Assembly: GCF_000427465.1 (NCBI RefSeq)
Contig: NZ_ATYB01000008.1
Span: forward strand, 248,001 to 312,000
DNA length: 64,000 nucleotides
DNA from: Sinorhizobium arboris LMG 14919
GTDB taxonomy: Bacteria; Pseudomonadota; Alphaproteobacteria; Rhizobiales; Rhizobiaceae
Reading direction: 5' to 3'
The notes under the pieces: model-generated
Seen by the model: the letters and a program-made list of their open reading frames with translations, nothing else
What the model was told of the DNA's origin: nothing
Databases searched by the model: none
Made by a program: the position numbers and the translations under genes
Part shown: positions 1 through 8,654 of the stretch, in pieces
How positions within the stretch are numbered: position 1 is the first letter of the stretch
How the letters are laid out: every line of letters starts with the position of its first letter

Positions 1-1340
1 GCGACCTGCTGACACTGATCGGCCTGGTTGCGGTCATGTTCAGCAAGGACTGGGTGCTTTCACTCATCATCTTCCTCGTCGCGCCGCCGTTGCTCCTCGG
101 CCTTCGCTACATAGCGAGGCGCCTGCGCCTGGCGACGCGCGAGGCGTTGGAAGCCAACAGCCGGGTTGTCGGCGCCATGCAGGAGACCGTCCAGGGCATC
201 CCCATCGTCAAGGCCTTCACGATGGAGAACGAGCTGCGGCGCAAGGTCGAGGCGATCATCGATCACGCCGAGAACCGCGCCAACCGCATCGCGCGGCTCA
301 GCGAGCGAACCGCGCCGATGACCGATACCTTCGCCGGACTGGCGATCTCAAGCGTCCTCGCCTATGCCGCCTTCCGCACGATCTACTACAATATTCCACC
401 GGGAGCCTTTTTCGCCTTCGTCACCGCGCTGCTGTTGGCGTATGACCCGGCGCGGCGCTTGGCGCGCCTGCAGGTTTCGCTCGAGCGCGCCGCCGTCAAC
501 GCACGGATGCTTTACGAAATACTCGATACGGTGCCGCATCAGCGGGATCTGCCGGGCGCGACGGAGCTGACCTTCAGCGAAGCGACCGTCGAGTTTCGCG
601 ACGTGCGCTTCTCCTACGGCAATGGCGAGGAAATCCTCAAAGGGGTCAGCTTCCGCGCGGAGGGCGGCAAGACCACGGCGCTCGTCGGCCCGTCCGGCGC
701 CGGCAAGTCGACCATCATCAGCCTCATTCCGCGATTCTACGATCCACGGTCCGGCGAGATCCTGATCGATGGCCAGAATATCGCCGGCGTCACCAAGCAG
801 TCGCTCCGTGCCGGTCTCGCCTATGTCTCGCAGCAGCCCTATCTCTTCGAAGGTACCATTCGCGACAATATCCGCTACGGCCGGCCGGAAGCGACGGATG
901 CGGAAGTCGAGGAAGCGGCGCGGCTTGCCCATGCCCATGATTTCATCCTGGCGCAGCCGCAGGGCTACGATACGCCCGTCGGCGAACAGGGGATGACCCT
1001 TTCCGGCGGCCAGCGTCAGCGTCTGTCGATTGCGCGCGCACTCGTCCGCAACGCGCCCGTCCTGCTTCTGGACGAGGCGACATCGGCGCTCGACACGGAG
1101 TCGGAAGCGGCCGTCCAGAAGGCGCTGGATCAGGCGATGAGCGGCCGCACCGTCATCGTCATCGCCCACCGGCTCTCCACCGTCGTCAATGCGGACAAGA
1201 TCGTCGTCATGAAGGATGGCATGGTCGTCGAAGAGGGCACCCACGAGGAGCTTGCGCGCCGTCCGGGCGGTCTCTACGCCCGCCTCCACAATCTGCAAGG
1301 GAGCGCCTTGGAACTGTCCGTGGGGGCCGATGCCACTTAG
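1..1340 (+). CDS. ABC exporter, MsbA-like fused permease/ATPase (5' end missing)
   Basis: This is the C-terminal part of a fused ABC exporter; the reading frame is open from base 3, so the gene begins before the window. About 170 visible residues belong to the transmembrane domain and hold hydrophobic segments. A complete nucleotide-binding domain follows, with Walker A GPSGAGKST, signature LSGGQRQR, Walker B LLLDEATSAL and the switch His in VIAHRLST. Exporters of this layout act as homodimers in the inner membrane and move lipids, lipid-linked glycans or drugs. The substrate cannot be read from this fragment. Lipid A flipping is one possibility and surface-glycan export another. The gene ends 50 bases before the convergent AsmA gene. 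Confidence 0.9.
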   Translation, partial: DLLTLIGLVAVMFSKDWVLSLIIFLVAPPLLLGLRYIARRLRLATREALEANSRVVGAMQETVQGIPIVKAFTMENELRRKVEAIIDHAENRANRIARLSERTAPMTDTFAGLAISSVLAYAAFRTIYYNIPPGAFFAFVTALLLAYDPARRLARLQVSLERAAVNARMLYEILDTVPHQRDLPGATELTFSEATVEFRDVRFSYGNGEEILKGVSFRAEGGKTTALVGPSGAGKSTIISLIPRFYDPRSGEILIDGQNIAGVTKQSLRAGLAYVSQQPYLFEGTIRDNIRYGRPEATDAEVEEAARLAHAHDFILAQPQGYDTPVGEQGMTLSGGQRQRLSIARALVRNAPVLLLDEATSALDTESEAAVQKALDQAMSGRTVIVIAHRLSTVVNADKIVVMKDGMVVEEGTHEELARRPGGLYARLHNLQGSALELSVGADAT

Positions 1341-1390
1341 GGCTTTTCACTGTCGGGCCGGAACGATGAAACGCCGCGTCATGGGTTCGT

Positions 1391-4384
1391 CTACCGGAGG
1401 AACTTCTTGAAAAGGCTCTCCATCGGATTATCGGCCTCGTCCCCGGGTTCCTCTCCGCCGTTCGCCGGCTGCTCGGCGGCCCCGTCGGCTGCGGCGGGTT
1501 CCGCGTTCGCAGGCATTTGGCCGGGCTCGGACGCCGCATCGCCACCGATGATTTCCTCGATCGAAAGCTGCTGTCCTTTCTGCTTGAGCACCTTGTCCAG
1601 GGTGCCGCCGAGCAGATCCTTGACGGAGCCGCCCGATCCGGCCCCGTTAATCAGGTCGCCGATCGGCAGCTTGTCGACCGGCAGTCCGAAATCCCTGAGC
1701 TTTGCCAATGCGGCACCGGGATTCTTCAGCAGGTCCGAAAGATCAGGATAGATGCGGGGGGCGGCGAAGCTGCCTTCGACCACGACGGGGACGCCGATGC
1801 CGTCGGTGGAGATTTCGGCGCCCTGGCCCTGGAGAGAAGCGACCAGGCGGGGCTCGAGCCGGAAGTTCAAAGTGCTCTCCGCGAGGTCTGCCGCACCTTT
1901 CCCTGTCATGCGGACCAGCGGGCCGACAAGCCTGAGGTCCTCGGTGCGCGCAACGCCGCCTTCGATGGCGAACGACGCCGCAAGCTCGGTGAAGGTGGTG
2001 GCTTTGCTGTCGTCCTGTTTGAAGCCTGACGACATCAGCCGCACGAGATTGTTGTAGACGTTTGCGATGTCGATACCGCGGATGGCTCCATCCGAAAATC
2101 CTGCATTGGCGGTACCTTGAAGCGACTTCGCAAGCGTCCTGGTCGTTCCGCCCGCACCGGTCACGTCGAACTCGGCTTTCAATGTGCCCTCGAGATGTTT
2201 GAAGTCCGCCATGTCCTTGAGCAGCGGCGCAGCCGATGCCCCGGAGATGGAGGTCTTCAGGGCAATCGAGGGCTCGGACCGGGAGCCGTCGGCCCTGAGA
2301 TTCGCGACGATATGGCCGCCGTAGAATGGGCTTTCGGGCAGCGTCAGGCTTGCGACGCCATCGGAGACGACGAGACTGGTGGCGACCGGTCCGGCAAAGA
2401 CCTTGCCGTAGCCGAGCTTTTTGGCATTGACCTTGATGGTCGCATCGATCGAGCGGAGCGCGGAAAGATCCAGCGGCGCGTCGGCGGGCTCAGCCCGCTT
2501 CGCCTTCGCATGCGGCACAGGGGATTTCGTTCCGGCCAGGCGCGCAAGGTCCAGTTCGTCGAAGTCCAGAGAGGTCGAAATCTTCAGCGGCATCGCGAAT
2601 TCGACGGAGCCGCTGCCCGCGCCTTCGATACCATTGACGGACAAGGACGCATTTTCGAAGGAAACGCCCGTCGCGCCTGCATCGACATTGCCGCGGAACG
2701 CCAGCGGGCCGATGCTCTCAGCGCCGCTCTGACCGAGACCGGCAAGGAAAGCGGAAAGGTCGGCGGTGGAAAAAGCGAGCTTTCCCGCATATCTGCCCGA
2801 AAGCGCAGCGCTGCCGTCGAGCGACAGGCTCGCGTCGGGCATTTTCACCTGAAGCTTGAGCGGGACCGCCCCGGAGGCGAAGCTGCCGGCGAGAAATGTC
2901 TCGGCGGCGGGGATCTGCAGGTCGACGTCGACCGGCTTCCTGCGCCAGTCCAGGCGGCCGGCCACGCGCACCGGCTTCGCGAGGCCTTCAATCTTGGCCG
3001 TGATCTTCTTCGCTTTCACTTCGCGCATCGTCTCATCGGCAATGCCGGGCAGCGTATAGGCCGCATCGCGAAGGCCGATCGTTCCCGCCAGATCGACCGT
3101 CTTTCTGATGGTCTCCGCGTCGAGACCGCGAAAGGCAAAGCCGGCATCGGCCGTCAATGCTCCCGAAAGCGGTGCGGGTTGGCCGGCGAGGGCGGAAAGC
3201 TTGGCTATATCGAGGCCCTGGCTGGTGATCCGGCCCCGGAAGACCGGATCGTCGGCCCGGACGTCCGTGGCGACGTTGGCGGCGACGCTTCCGGCATCGA
3301 TCCCCAGATGCCCGAGCTCGGCCGTCAGCTTTCCGTCCGTGAGCGTCGCCGAAACGGAAACGTCCGATACGGAAATTTCCCCAAGGACCAAAGAGGCCGC
3401 GTTGATGCTCATATCGGCATCGAAGCCGGCCAGGAACTGCAAATTCGCCCGTTTGGCCGTGTCCGCTGCCGGCGCTTTGGACTGCGACGACGCTGGAGAG
3501 GCGTCCATGAACGGCGTCAGGTCGAGCCGCTCGGCTTCGAGGTCGACAAGAAAGCGCGCACGTTCTCCAGGGACGAAGAGCGCGTTCAGGCCGAAGGCCT
3601 GTTCGCCGGCTTCCACTTGGCCGCCACGGATCTGGTAGCTGCCATTCGTGTTCAGGGTGACCTGTCCGCTTGCCTCAACGTTGGCCAGGCCCGGCGCGGG
3701 AGCGGGGTCCGCTTTCACGGTCAGGGTGACGTCGGCGGGCTGGCGTTCGAGCAGCGACCGCAAGGTGGAGATGGTGAAGCTCGTCCCGTAGCTCCGCTCT
3801 CCCATGCGGGCGGACGCGGAAAGAGAGAACTCGTCATCGATATCGGGGGCCGTGAGCGTGAGCTCGATGTCGGAAACGACCTCCTCGGGACTTGCGGCGC
3901 TTCGCCGTATCAACGTGCCGGAGGTGATCGCGACCGACTCGATTGCGCTTCGCTCAAGGAAAGCGACAAGGGCGGGAAGCGGGTCGCCGGAACCGGTCTG
4001 AGCGCCGCCGCCGGGCGTGGGCGTCGCGTCGTCCGGCGCTTTCTCGTCAAGGATGATGACGGGGCGGTTGAGCGCGATCTGCTTGATGTGCAGTCGGTCC
4101 GACCAGAGCGAGGAAAGGGCCACCGAGCCTGCAACCTCCGCGAACTCCGCCGTCACTCCCTCTGTTTCGGCCGAGAGCGTCACGTCTTCAGCCACAACGG
4201 CGAGATACGGAAATGCCGAGAGTTTCACGGAACCGTTGAGCGCGATCGAACTGCCCGTCGCGGCGGATAATTGCCTGCCGAGTTCGGCCCGCATCCAGTC
4301 GCTGGAAATCAGGCTCGGCAAAATGGCAATTGCAGCGACCGCGAGCGCGGCTACGCCCAGAAGACAAAGAAAGAAGCGCCGCAT
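1391..4384 (-). CDS. AsmA family protein
   Basis: This 997-residue protein has one N-terminal membrane segment (about residues 4-25) followed by a very long region rich in beta structure. The pattern is that of the AsmA family of inner-membrane-anchored periplasmic proteins, which are linked to outer-membrane assembly and lipid transport. Residues around 700-900 resemble the conserved C-terminal AsmA region. The last 100 residues are acidic and rich in Ala, Glu and Gly, so probably disordered. The start codon is preceded by AGGAGA at a workable distance. The gene is convergent with the exporter on its left. A lipid or envelope role is inferred from the family only. Confidence 0.85.
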   Translation of the reverse strand: MRRFFLCLLGVAALAVAAIAILPSLISSDWMRAELGRQLSAATGSSIALNGSVKLSAFPYLAVVAEDVTLSAETEGVTAEFAEVAGSVALSSLWSDRLHIKQIALNRPVIILDEKAPDDATPTPGGGAQTGSGDPLPALVAFLERSAIESVAITSGTLIRRSAASPEEVVSDIELTLTAPDIDDEFSLSASARMGERSYGTSFTISTLRSLLERQPADVTLTVKADPAPAPGLANVEASGQVTLNTNGSYQIRGGQVEAGEQAFGLNALFVPGERARFLVDLEAERLDLTPFMDASPASSQSKAPAADTAKRANLQFLAGFDADMSINAASLVLGEISVSDVSVSATLTDGKLTAELGHLGIDAGSVAANVATDVRADDPVFRGRITSQGLDIAKLSALAGQPAPLSGALTADAGFAFRGLDAETIRKTVDLAGTIGLRDAAYTLPGIADETMREVKAKKITAKIEGLAKPVRVAGRLDWRRKPVDVDLQIPAAETFLAGSFASGAVPLKLQVKMPDASLSLDGSAALSGRYAGKLAFSTADLSAFLAGLGQSGAESIGPLAFRGNVDAGATGVSFENASLSVNGIEGAGSGSVEFAMPLKISTSLDFDELDLARLAGTKSPVPHAKAKRAEPADAPLDLSALRSIDATIKVNAKKLGYGKVFAGPVATSLVVSDGVASLTLPESPFYGGHIVANLRADGSRSEPSIALKTSISGASAAPLLKDMADFKHLEGTLKAEFDVTGAGGTTRTLAKSLQGTANAGFSDGAIRGIDIANVYNNLVRLMSSGFKQDDSKATTFTELAASFAIEGGVARTEDLRLVGPLVRMTGKGAADLAESTLNFRLEPRLVASLQGQGAEISTDGIGVPVVVEGSFAAPRIYPDLSDLLKNPGAALAKLRDFGLPVDKLPIGDLINGAGSGGSVKDLLGGTLDKVLKQKGQQLSIEEIIGGDAASEPGQMPANAEPAAADGAAEQPANGGEEPGDEADNPMESLFKKFLR

Positions 4385-4469
4385 CGCATTCTCCTGGTTG
4401 TGAAAGCTGTTGATTCGCTATCGTTTTCCAGAATGGGTGATTTCGCAAACGTCTTTCGCCGGGTGGGCG

Positions 4470-5501
4470 TCAGATATTTTCCGGCGTGTAGATGTCGAAG
4501 GGCAGGAATGTCTGGCCGGGAACGCTTGCCGCGCCCCGTTCGATCGCACCGATCATAAGATCTATCGTTTCCCGGACCAGAGCCGGAACGGGCGTCGAGA
4601 TCGCCATCAGCACCGTTTCGTCGGCAAGGGCTGCGCGCGATTCCGGCGTCAGCTCGTTGACGACGGCGAGCAGCCTGCCCCCGAGCTGTTCCTCGCGGAT
4701 CGCCGAGATGGCCCCTTCCATGCCGCCGCCGCAGACGTAGAAGCCTAAAAGATCCGGATGGCGCTGCAGGAGATCGAGCGTCGCCTCGTGGGTGATCTCG
4801 GGCGTGTCGAGGTTCACCATCGTGTCGAGGACTTCGAAATCGGGTGCGTTCTCGCGAAAATAGGAGCGAAAGCCGATCTCGCGCAGTTCGTGCCCGTGGA
4901 AGCGGTGGCTGCCGACGAAGGCGGCGACCTTTCCCGGCCGCTTGGCCGCCTTGGCGATCATCCAGGCAGCCGTCCTGCCGACTTTCTGGTTGTTCAACCC
5001 GACATAGCCTTCGCGCACGCCCGCCGCGAAATCCGAAAGCAGGGCGAAAACGGGGATGCCGCGTTCCTTGAGTTCTTCGATTGCCGCGGTCACGGCCGGA
5101 TAATCGGGCGATACCAGCGCGATCGCCTGATTGCGCGCGGCAACCGCCTTCAGTTTTTCGACGATCGCCGTGGGCGTCGAGCTTGCGACGAAATCCACCT
5201 GCGCGTTGGCGCGGACATGCGTCACCGAAAGCGCCGCATTCCCGATCTCCTTTGCCAGCGCCTTGTAGAACGACTGCTCGGGCTTCTGCAGAAGAAAGCC
5301 GAGCCGGTATTGCGGCAGGTCCTCGAAGACCCGTTGGCGCAGCAGGCCGACGGCGTGATAGCCGATCGTTTTCGCCGCATCATAGACGCGGCGCGCCGTT
5401 TCCTCGCGCACGGGATGGCGGCCGTTCAGCACCCGGTCGACAGTTGCGACGCTGACGCCGGAGGCGCGGGCGAGATCCGCGATCGTCGGCCTCTTCGTCA
5501 T
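4470..5501 (-). CDS. LacI family transcriptional regulator
   Basis: The N-terminus is a LacI helix-turn-helix (IADLARASGVSVATVDRVLN), followed by a hinge and a periplasmic-binding-protein-like effector domain. The length of 343 residues is normal for the family. The ATG is preceded by a strong GGGGAGGAG site. The gene is divergent from the mocDEF-like set, with about 205 bases between the two starts, so control of that operon is the simplest guess. The effector domain has the look of sugar- or polyol-sensing LacI proteins. The ligand is unknown. Confidence 0.88.
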   Translation of the reverse strand: MTKRPTIADLARASGVSVATVDRVLNGRHPVREETARRVYDAAKTIGYHAVGLLRQRVFEDLPQYRLGFLLQKPEQSFYKALAKEIGNAALSVTHVRANAQVDFVASSTPTAIVEKLKAVAARNQAIALVSPDYPAVTAAIEELKERGIPVFALLSDFAAGVREGYVGLNNQKVGRTAAWMIAKAAKRPGKVAAFVGSHRFHGHELREIGFRSYFRENAPDFEVLDTMVNLDTPEITHEATLDLLQRHPDLLGFYVCGGGMEGAISAIREEQLGGRLLAVVNELTPESRAALADETVLMAISTPVPALVRETIDLMIGAIERGAASVPGQTFLPFDIYTPENI

Positions 5502-5706
5502 GTCTCCTCCCCTGAAACTATTCCCTCATCGTTGAGGCTGTGATGCTGATAGGATTTGAGAGAATATATCATGACTGCATTGAGAACCGTCAAAAGTCAA
5601 CCTATCCTCACTTCATCGAATGGAGGCGCCGATCGGGAGTGGCGCCGGTTCAAAAGGCTGCAGCGGCTTTGGCGTCTATGAGGCGTCCGCTGCAGGGGAG
5701 GCAGGG

Positions 5707-6798
5707 ATGACGACAGTTGCGACGAAGCGCGATTACAGCCTGCTCGGCCGCGATGCCGAGGCGGCGGTTGCAAGCGGCCTGGCCGCGGCCGAATGGTATC
5801 ACACCGACATTCCGCGCAAGCAGATGAAGGAGCTGATGAAGCGGGAGGACGGCCCCGCCATCCGCGACACGGCCATCTGGCTCGGCAGCATGGTTCTTCT
5901 CGGCGGCCTCGGCGTCTTTTTCTGGGGCAGCTGGTGGGCGGCTCCCTTCTTTCTCGCCTATGGCGTCCTCTACGGTTCCGCTTCCGATAGCCGCTGGCAC
6001 GAATGCGGCCATGGCACGGCTTTCAAGACGATGTGGATGAACGACGCCGTCTACCAGATCGCCTGCTTCATGATCATGCGCAATCCGGTCACCTGGCGCT
6101 GGAGCCATACCCGCCATCATACCGACACCGTCATCGTCGGCCGCGACCCGGAAATCGCCGTCATGCGGCCGCCGGACCTCCTGCGTCTCGTCCTCAATTT
6201 CTTCGGCATCATCGACGTCTGGCATGCCATGATCGACATGGTCAGGAACGCCTTCGGCGTGATCAGCGCCGCGGAGAAGACTTTCATTCCGGAAATGGAG
6301 CAGCCGAAGGCCATCCGCGTCGCCCGCATCTGGCTCGCCATCTATCTGGCGACGATCGGGTTTGCGCTCTATCTCGGCTCGATCCTGCCCTTGATGCTCA
6401 TCGGCCTGCCGCGGCTTTACGGCGCCTGGCATCACGTGCTGACCGGGCTGCTGCAGCATGGCGGCCTTGCCGACAACGTGACTGACCATCGGCTGAACAG
6501 CCGCACTGTCTACATGAATCCGGTGAGCCGCTTCATCTACTGGAACATGAACTACCACGTGGAGCACCACATGTTCCCGATGGTGCCCTATCACGCGCTG
6601 CCGAGGCTGCACGCCATGATCAGGCACGACCTGCCGGCGGCCAATCCTTCGATCCTCGACGGCTACCGCGAAATGATCCCGGCATTCCTGCGGCAGCTGC
6701 GCAACGAGGATTACTTCCTGAAGCGCGAATTGCCGCCGACGGCAAAGCCCTATCGCGAAGAGTTCCACAACGACCGGCTCGTCCCTGCCGCGGAGTGA
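5707..6798 (+). CDS. mocD: MocD-like membrane di-iron oxygenase (fatty acid desaturase superfamily)
   Basis: This 363-residue membrane protein has the three histidine boxes of the membrane fatty acid desaturase/alkane hydroxylase superfamily: HECGH, HTRHH, and HVEHH in a late NYHVEHHMFP motif. These boxes bind a di-iron centre. The Rieske ferredoxin and FAD reductase genes just downstream form a plausible electron chain for it, the arrangement called mocDEF in rhizobia, where the products act in rhizopine demethylation. The start at 5707 was chosen because AGGGGAGGCAGGG lies just upstream; an in-frame start at 5620 would add 29 residues of poor character. Substrates other than rhizopine are quite possible, since no other moc genes are visible. 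Confidence 0.8.
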   Translation: MTTVATKRDYSLLGRDAEAAVASGLAAAEWYHTDIPRKQMKELMKREDGPAIRDTAIWLGSMVLLGGLGVFFWGSWWAAPFFLAYGVLYGSASDSRWHECGHGTAFKTMWMNDAVYQIACFMIMRNPVTWRWSHTRHHTDTVIVGRDPEIAVMRPPDLLRLVLNFFGIIDVWHAMIDMVRNAFGVISAAEKTFIPEMEQPKAIRVARIWLAIYLATIGFALYLGSILPLMLIGLPRLYGAWHHVLTGLLQHGGLADNVTDHRLNSRTVYMNPVSRFIYWNMNYHVEHHMFPMVPYHALPRLHAMIRHDLPAANPSILDGYREMIPAFLRQLRNEDYFLKRELPPTAKPYREEFHNDRLVPAAE

Positions 6799-6840
6799 GG
6801 CGGCGCGGGCGATCGCAGCAACCATCGAATGGAGGAAGAA

Positions 6841-7158
6841 ATGAGCTCGAACTGGGTGGAGGTTTGTGCGGCCGAAGAGATCGACGAGGAAGACGTCGTC
6901 CGTTTCGATCACGAGGGACGCACCTTTGCCGTCTATCGCAGCCCGGACGACGAATATTTCGCGACCGACGGGCTCTGCACGCACGAGCAGATCCACCTCG
7001 CCGACGGCCTGGTGATGGGCGACATCATCGAATGTCCGAAACATAACGGCCGCTTCAACTACAAGACCGGCCAGGCCAGGGGCGCCCCCGTCTGCGTCAA
7101 CCTCAGGACCTATCCGGTCAAGGTGGAGGCGGGGAGCGTGTTCATCGGGCTTTCCTAG
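6841..7158 (+). CDS. mocE: MocE-like Rieske [2Fe-2S] ferredoxin
   Basis: This small soluble protein of 105 residues has both Rieske cluster motifs: CTH near residue 45 and CPKH (C-x2-H) near residue 63, giving two Cys and two His ligands. It should pass electrons from the reductase encoded downstream to the di-iron oxygenase encoded upstream. The start at 6841 follows GGAGGAAGAA. An in-frame ATG at 6829 would add four residues but has no better binding site. It lies 42 bases after mocD, so the two are probably co-transcribed. Confidence 0.85.
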   Translation: MSSNWVEVCAAEEIDEEDVVRFDHEGRTFAVYRSPDDEYFATDGLCTHEQIHLADGLVMGDIIECPKHNGRFNYKTGQARGAPVCVNLRTYPVKVEAGSVFIGLS

Positions 7159-7182
7159 GGGGGTTGAGCGCCCGGCGGGGTT

Positions 7183-7327
7183 GCCCCTCATCCGCCTGCC
7201 GGCACCTTCTCCCCGCAGGCGGGGAGAAGGGGACTCGCGGCTCGCGAAGAGGGAAACGTCAGCGCCCTCGGCTTGTCCCTTCTCCCCGTATGGACGGGGA
7301 GAAGGTGCCGGCAGGCGGATGAGGGGC
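7183..7327. repeat. RIME-like intergenic palindromic element, copy 1
   Basis: The outer arms are a perfect 32-base inverted repeat (7183-7214 and 7296-7327). Each arm contains CCGGCACCTTCTCCCC or its complement. Smaller CTCCCC/GGGGAG hairpins lie inside. The same core occurs at 9661-9769 and 32867-32977. This matches the Rhizobium-specific intergenic mosaic elements known from Sinorhizobium. It separates mocE from mocF and may form a strong hairpin in the transcript. Confidence 0.85.
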
Positions 7328-7384
7328 ATGATTCCGGTGGGGCGAAATGCTCCCGCGGGAAGAGGCAGAATGGGAGGAGAGAGC

Positions 7385-8611
7385 ATGACCCATATCCTTA
7401 TCGTCGGCGCCGGCGAATGCGGCGCGCGGGCGGCTTTTGCCCTCCGGGAAAAGGGCTTCGGCGGCGAGATCACGCTGATCGGCGCCGAGCCGCACCTTCC
7501 CTATGAGCGGCCGCCGCTTTCGAAGGACGGCCTCGCAGAGGCCTCGCTGCCGAAATTCGTAGCCAGCGCCGAGCGCTATGATGAAGCGCGGATTGCGGTC
7601 CTGACCGGCGCGACGGCTGGAAGCATCGACCGCGCGCGGAAAGCCGTCACGCTCTCGGACGGACGATCCCTCGATTATGACCGCCTGCTTCTTGCCACCG
7701 GTGCCCGGCCGCGCGCCTTCCCGGGCGTGCCGGAGAGTGCCGGGCGTATCCGCATGCTCAGAACGCATGCCGACGCGCTTGCGATCCGCGCTGCCCTTAC
7801 ATCAGGTGCAAGGCTCGCCGTCGTCGGCGGCGGCTTCATCGGTCTCGAGCTTGCCGCCACCGCGCGCAGGCTCGGCGCCGAAGTCGTGCTTGTCGAAGGC
7901 CAGACGCGCGTTCTCTCCCGCGGGGTGCCGGAGGAGGTTGCCGCCGTCGTCGCCGAGCGGCACAGGCGCGAAGGGGTGGAGATCATCTGCGGCGCGCAGA
8001 TCGCGGCGATCGAGGAGGGCGGCGACGGCGCACGTCTGATGCTCTCCGGCGGCCACAGCATCGAGGCCGATCTGATCGTCGTCGGCATCGGCGCGGTGCC
8101 GAACACCGAACTTGCGGAGGCGGCGGGGCTTGCGATCGAAAACGGCATTGCCGTCGACGAGAGGCTCTGCACCTCGGACCCCGACATCTACGCCGCCGGC
8201 GACTGCTGCTCCTTCCCTCTGCCGCATTACGGCGGCCGGCGGGTGCGGCTGGAGGCCTGGCGCAATGCCCAGGACCAGGGCGCGCTTGCCGCGGCCAATC
8301 TGATGGGCGCGGGAGAAACCGTGGCCAGCGTGCCGTGGTTCTGGTCGGATCAATACGAGTTCACGCTGCAGATCGCGGGGCTTGCCGAGGGCGCGGAAAC
8401 GACCGTCCGGCGCGACATGGAGGAGGGGGCCTTCATTCTCTTTCACCTGGACGGCGGGGGACGGCTGATCGCCGCAAGCGGCATCGGCCCCGGCAATGCC
8501 GTCGCCCGCGATATCCGCCTTGCCGAAATGCTGATCGCCGCAGGCGCAATACCGGATCCGCTGGCGCTTGCCTCACCCGAAACCAGACTCAAGAAGCTGC
8601 TGGCGGCCTGA
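7385..8611 (+). CDS. mocF: MocF-like FAD-dependent ferredoxin reductase
   Basis: This is a 408-residue pyridine nucleotide-disulfide oxidoreductase of the ferredoxin-reductase type (BenA/RubB-like fold). The FAD-binding dinucleotide motif is at the N-terminus (IVGAGECGARAA). A second GxGxxG motif for NAD(P)H lies near residue 143 (VVGGGFIGLELA), and the conserved YAAGDC that contacts FAD is further on. It should take electrons from NAD(P)H and reduce the Rieske protein MocE. The start at 7385 follows GGGAGGAGA. The frame stays open upstream through the palindromic repeat, but that part does not look coding. Confidence 0.86.
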   Translation: MTHILIVGAGECGARAAFALREKGFGGEITLIGAEPHLPYERPPLSKDGLAEASLPKFVASAERYDEARIAVLTGATAGSIDRARKAVTLSDGRSLDYDRLLLATGARPRAFPGVPESAGRIRMLRTHADALAIRAALTSGARLAVVGGGFIGLELAATARRLGAEVVLVEGQTRVLSRGVPEEVAAVVAERHRREGVEIICGAQIAAIEEGGDGARLMLSGGHSIEADLIVVGIGAVPNTELAEAAGLAIENGIAVDERLCTSDPDIYAAGDCCSFPLPHYGGRRVRLEAWRNAQDQGALAAANLMGAGETVASVPWFWSDQYEFTLQIAGLAEGAETTVRRDMEEGAFILFHLDGGGRLIAASGIGPGNAVARDIRLAEMLIAAGAIPDPLALASPETRLKKLLAA

Positions 8612-8654
8612 ACCGCCGCAGAGCTTTCCTGAAAGCGCTCTGCCGGAGAAACCG

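Noticed and set aside
2117-4270. A 717-codon open frame on the plus strand opposite the AsmA gene
   Set aside because: It is rich in Arg and Gly with no recognisable domain, as expected for the complement of a high-GC gene. The minus strand encodes a coherent AsmA protein.
7183-7327. A CRISPR array or tRNA in the repeat-rich gaps
   Set aside because: The repeats are palindromic and occur singly, far apart, without regular spacers. No cloverleaf was recognised anywhere in the window.
5650-7473. A 607-codon minus-strand open frame across mocD and mocE
   Set aside because: It runs through two clear plus-strand genes and the palindromic repeat, and its protein is His/Asp/Arg-rich without any known fold.
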